Of a stretch of 8,507 bases of DNA, positions 6,375 to 8,507 are shown in pieces. Positions within the stretch are counted from its first letter, which is position 1. Every line of letters starts with the position of its first letter. Origin of the DNA: Oscillospiraceae bacterium (GTDB taxonomy: Bacteria > Bacillota > Clostridia > Oscillospirales > Acutalibacteraceae); contig DXWE01000021.1 in the NCBI GenBank assembly GCA_019417045.1, forward strand, positions 1-8,507, read 5' to 3'. Made by a program: the position numbers and the translations under genes. The notes under the pieces are model-generated. The model was not told the origin of the DNA. It worked only from the letters and a program-made list of their open reading frames with translations, and did no database searches.

Positions 6375-6809
6375 GTGGACAGGAAAATTCTGGCGCTCTA
6401 TGGGATGGCGGCGGCGCTGTGTGTGGGAATCGTGCTGCTGGCGGTGGTCACGACGCCCGATCTGTCGCCTGCAATCATGGTGGACAATACGAGCGCCACG
6501 ACAAGGGAAGAATCGACCGTGTCGGCGACGACAGAAGGTCCCGCTTCCGAAACCGGGGCTCCGACGAATTCCGGTCCGGCCTCAGACGCGGAGACGACCG
6601 GTACGACACGGCGCGCCGGTAAGATCTCCCTCAACACGGCGACCGCCGAGGAGCTGATGGAGATACAGGGGATCGGGGAGGTGCTCGCCTCCCGGATCAT
6701 TGCCTACCGGGAATCGCACGGTGGATTCGACAGCCTGGAGGAACTGCTGGAGGTCAGCGGGATCGGGGAGAAGCGGTATGAGGCGATGCTGCCGTTTATC
6801 ACGCTGTGA
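6375..6809 (+). CDS. Membrane-anchored ComEA-like helix-hairpin-helix DNA-binding protein
   Basis: 144 residues from the GTG start. Layout: short basic N-terminus (DRK), one hydrophobic membrane segment (about 5-25, ILALYGMAAALCVGIVLLAVV), a Thr/Ser/Ala/Gly/Glu-rich linker (about 36-81), and a C-terminal double helix-hairpin-helix domain: ISLNTATAEELMEIQGIGE (84-102) then GGFDSLEELLEVSGIGEKRY (116-135). That domain is typical of ComEA, which binds double-stranded DNA outside the membrane during transformation. Unlike Bacillus ComEA (about 205 residues) it has no SLBB domain between anchor and HhH. Start choice: GTG with a weak GGTGAGG just upstream; the ATG at 6333 overlaps the promoter, and ATG 6405 would cut the membrane segment. 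No comEB/comEC adjoins it, so a competence role is likely but unproven. No terminator is seen before thyX. Confidence 0.85.
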   Translation: MDRKILALYGMAAALCVGIVLLAVVTTPDLSPAIMVDNTSATTREESTVSATTEGPASETGAPTNSGPASDAETTGTTRRAGKISLNTATAEELMEIQGIGEVLASRIIAYRESHGGFDSLEELLEVSGIGEKRYEAMLPFITL

Positions 6810-6824
6810 GTATGGGAAACGGAC

Positions 6825-6853
6825 TTGCCAACCGGCTTGAAATCTGGTATACT
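6825..6853 (+). promoter_or_regulatory. thyX-tmk promoter (sigma-A type)
   Basis: -35 TTGCCA (6825-6830), exactly 17 nt, then -10 TATACT (6848-6853), preceded by TGG as an extended -10. The predicted start is near 6860, giving a leader of about 26 nt. It starts 15 nt after the comEA-like stop codon. Confidence 0.85.
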
Positions 6854-6885
6854 GATATGAATTCATTGCAAAGGGGGAGAGCGAC

Positions 6886-7656
6886 ATGAAGGTGACGCTG
6901 ATCGCCCATACGCCGCAGCCGGAACGGACGGTGGCGTCGGCGGCGCGGCTGTGTTATTCGGCGGCGTCGATTGCAGACGTGCAGGAGGCGCTGACCGAGG
7001 AGAAAACCGCCTCGTTTGTGGACATGCTGTCCGAGATCGGGCACGAGAGCCCGATCGAGCACGCGTCGTTCACGTTTGGGATTGAGGGGGTGTCGCGGTC
7101 GCTGCTCGCCCAGATTACCCGCCACCGGCTCGCGTCCTACAGTGTGCAGAGCCAGCGGTACGTGACCGAATCCCAGTTTGAATATGTCGTTCCACCCGAG
7201 ATCGCCGCCATTCCGGAGGCGAAGGCGGAATACCTGCGCGCGATGGAGGAGGACCAGCGGCACTATGAGTCGCTGACCGCGCTCCTGAAAGAGAAGCACA
7301 AGTCCGATCTGTTGAAAGCCGGCGTCGCGGAGAAAACGGCGGACCGGCAGGCGGAAAAGCGCGCGATCGAGGACGCGCGATTCGTGCTGCCGAACGCGTG
7401 CGCCACCAAGCTGATGGTGACGATGAACGCCCGCTCGCTGCACAACTTTTTCCGGCACCGCTGCTGCAACCGTGCGCAGTGGGAGATCCGGGAGCTGGCC
7501 GAGCGGATGCTCGCGCTGTGTCTCGAGGTTGCGCCGCACCTCTTCCGCCACGCCGGGCCGCCGTGTGTGAATGGCGCGTGCCCGGAGGGGAAGATGAGCT
7601 GTGGGCGCATGGCGGAGATGCGGGAGAAATACCAGGCGATGAAGGAGCAGATGTGA
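6886..7656 (+). CDS. thyX: Flavin-dependent thymidylate synthase
   Basis: Makes dTMP from dUMP using methylene-tetrahydrofolate, with FAD and NADPH, unlike ThyA. 256 residues (family usually 210-260). The ThyX signature is clear: RHRLASYSVQSQR (79-91), preceded by HESPIEHASFTF (53-64) and followed by LPNACATKLMVTMNARSLHNFF (168-189) and the RAQWEIRELA (196-205) substrate-binding region. The C-terminus has a cysteine-spaced tail, PPCVNGACPEGKMSCG (C227, C232, C239), which could bind metal; I recall similar tails in other clostridial ThyX proteins but cannot check. A strong AAGGGGGAG (6871-6879) lies 6 nt before the ATG. Its stop shares one base with the start of the kinase gene (TGATG), so translation is probably coupled to the next step of the pathway. 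Confidence 0.97.
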   Translation: MKVTLIAHTPQPERTVASAARLCYSAASIADVQEALTEEKTASFVDMLSEIGHESPIEHASFTFGIEGVSRSLLAQITRHRLASYSVQSQRYVTESQFEYVVPPEIAAIPEAKAEYLRAMEEDQRHYESLTALLKEKHKSDLLKAGVAEKTADRQAEKRAIEDARFVLPNACATKLMVTMNARSLHNFFRHRCCNRAQWEIRELAERMLALCLEVAPHLFRHAGPPCVNGACPEGKMSCGRMAEMREKYQAMKEQM

Positions 7657-8324
7657 TGGGCAGGCTGGTGGTGCTCGACGGACTGGACGGGAGCGGAAAA
7701 TCCACGCAGCTGCAGCGGCTGGACGAGTATTTGTCCCATAGAGGGATACCCTATAAACGCATCTCCTTTCCGGATTATGCGCAGCCGTCGTCCGCTCTGG
7801 TCAGGCAGTACCTCGCGGGGGATTTCGGGGGCGACCCCACGGCGGTGAACGTGTACGCGGTCTCCTCCTTCTATGCGGTCGACCGTTATGCGAGCTACAA
7901 GCAGTTCTGGGAAAAGAGCTATGCGGCCGGCGATCTGATCCTCGCCGCGCGGTACACGACCTCCAACGCGATCTACCAGATGGCGAAGCTCCCGCGGGAG
8001 GAATGGGACGGGTATCTTCGCTGGTTGTGGGACTATGAGTATGAAAAGCTCAGACTGCCGCGGCCGGACCAGGTGCTCTTTCTCGACATGCCGCTTGAGA
8101 TTTCCCAGCGCCTGCTGTCCGGGCGGTACGCGGGGGATGAGAAAAAGAAGGATATCCACGAGCGTGACCTGCCTTTCCTGCGCCGGTGCCGGGAAGCGGC
8201 GCTCTATGCGGCGGGGCAGGATCACTGGACCGTTCTGCCCTGCTGGGAGGCGGACCGCCCGCTGCCGCGAGAGGCGGTCACCCGGAAATTGATCGAGCAA
8301 TTGGAGAGGCTACTGCATGATTGA
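7656..8324 (+). CDS. tmk: Thymidylate kinase-like dTMP kinase
   Basis: Phosphorylates dTMP to dTDP, the step after ThyX. 222 residues (family usually 200-230). P-loop DGLDGSGKST (8-17), FPDY (38-41), VDRYASYK (75-82, the family's DR motif for the nucleotide), ARYTTSNAIYQ (98-108), LFLDMPLEIS (141-150) and the lid region SGRYAGDEKKKDIHERD (155-171). In the second motif the usual DRY..S..AYQ has Ala98 in place of Asp, a notable change (see findings). The KKDIHERD lid suggests the clostridial-type branch of the family. Start: ATG at 7656 inside the thyX stop, with AAGGAG (7642-7647) 8 nt upstream. Longer in-frame starts would overlap thyX deeply. Its 3' end overlaps the next gene by 8 nt. A broader deoxynucleoside monophosphate kinase role is possible. 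Confidence 0.9.
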   Translation: MGRLVVLDGLDGSGKSTQLQRLDEYLSHRGIPYKRISFPDYAQPSSALVRQYLAGDFGGDPTAVNVYAVSSFYAVDRYASYKQFWEKSYAAGDLILAARYTTSNAIYQMAKLPREEWDGYLRWLWDYEYEKLRLPRPDQVLFLDMPLEISQRLLSGRYAGDEKKKDIHERDLPFLRRCREAALYAAGQDHWTVLPCWEADRPLPREAVTRKLIEQLERLLHD

Positions 8325-8507
8325 GACAAAAACCCGACTGGAGTTTCACATCCCCACCCTGGAGGATGCCGCCTGGGCCGCGCCGCTGCTGAGAGCCAGC
8401 GGCCGCATGGCGTGTGAGACCTCGTTTACCACGATCTATATGTGGCGCCGGCACTACCATAATGAGATCGCCACCGACGGCACGCATGTGTTTCTCCGCA
8501 CCGGCGG
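8317..8507 (+). CDS. DUF2156 (phosphatidylglycerol lysyltransferase C-terminal-like) protein, 5' part only
   Basis: 63 codons are visible, running off the window end. The start MIETKTRLEFHIPTLED followed by LLRASGRMACETSFTTIYMW (about 24-43) and then RRHYHNEIATDGTHVFLR resembles the N-terminal strand-helix pattern of DUF2156 proteins (typically CEYSFANLFMWR...Y...I..DG). DUF2156 is a GNAT-like acyltransferase fold shared with the catalytic domain of MprF; stand-alone members have no firm function known to me. The ATG overlaps the last 8 nt of tmk, with GGAG/GAGG at 8303-8309 upstream, so it belongs to the same operon. It is too short for a firm assignment. Confidence 0.65.
   Translation, partial: MIETKTRLEFHIPTLEDAAWAAPLLRASGRMACETSFTTIYMWRRHYHNEIATDGTHVFLRTG

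Noticed and set aside
7263..8300. 345-codon - strand open frame opposite thyX and tmk
   Set aside because: Low-information, Arg/Pro-rich translation antisense to two recognised enzymes.
1..8507. CRISPR arrays, transposons, phage or toxin-antitoxin modules
   Set aside because: No direct repeat arrays, transposase or integrase motifs, attachment-like repeats or paired small ORFs were seen on either strand.

Overview
The window reads as ordinary chromosome from a GC-rich, Gram-positive Clostridia-type bacterium (Bacillota; my inference is something near the Oscillospirales/Ruminococcaceae). The reasons are sigma-A-like promoters (TTGCCA-N17-TATACT, TTGCAA-N17-TATAGT), strong purine-rich ribosome binding sites, tightly packed and overlapping genes, a strong G/C bias at third codon positions, and the gene families present: RecD2, ComF, a stand-alone MreB-like protein, ThyX, and a DUF2156 protein at the edge. 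There is no sign of phage, transposon, CRISPR or tRNA/rRNA. Every gap between genes is under 300 bases.

Left block, + strand (1-3697): the C-terminal part of a RecD2-type helicase (cut by the window edge), then comF, whose GTG start overlaps the recD2 stop, an MreB-family actin-like protein, and an HD-domain hydrolase. Spacing is tight (4 nt overlap, 68 nt, 3 nt), so this looks like one operon joining DNA processing (RecD2, ComF) with cell shape (MreB-like) and a metal-dependent hydrolase. It ends at a strong 16-bp hairpin (3702-3739). The opposing feoAB operon ends at the same hairpin, and its transcript has the better U-tract.

Middle block, - strand (3751-6208): feoB then feoA, read as feoA-feoB. 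This is a ferrous iron uptake operon with a clear promoter. A near-perfect 20-bp palindrome lies on its -35 element, and a second small inverted repeat lies at the predicted transcription start. FeoB carries an uncommon-looking CxxCxxC cluster just before its first membrane segment.

Right block, + strand (6375-8507): divergent from feoA is a small membrane-anchored protein with a ComEA-like helix-hairpin-helix DNA-binding domain and no SLBB domain. Next, from its own promoter, comes thyX (flavin-dependent thymidylate synthase). It shares one base with a thymidylate kinase-like gene, which in turn overlaps the start of a DUF2156 gene cut by the window end. ThyX and Tmk perform consecutive steps (dUMP to dTMP to dTDP), so this is a thymidylate operon.

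I found no convincing undescribed system. The items most worth a second look are the feoAB operator candidates, the FeoB cysteine cluster, the Asp-to-Ala change in the kinase's DRY motif, and the stand-alone MreB-like protein.
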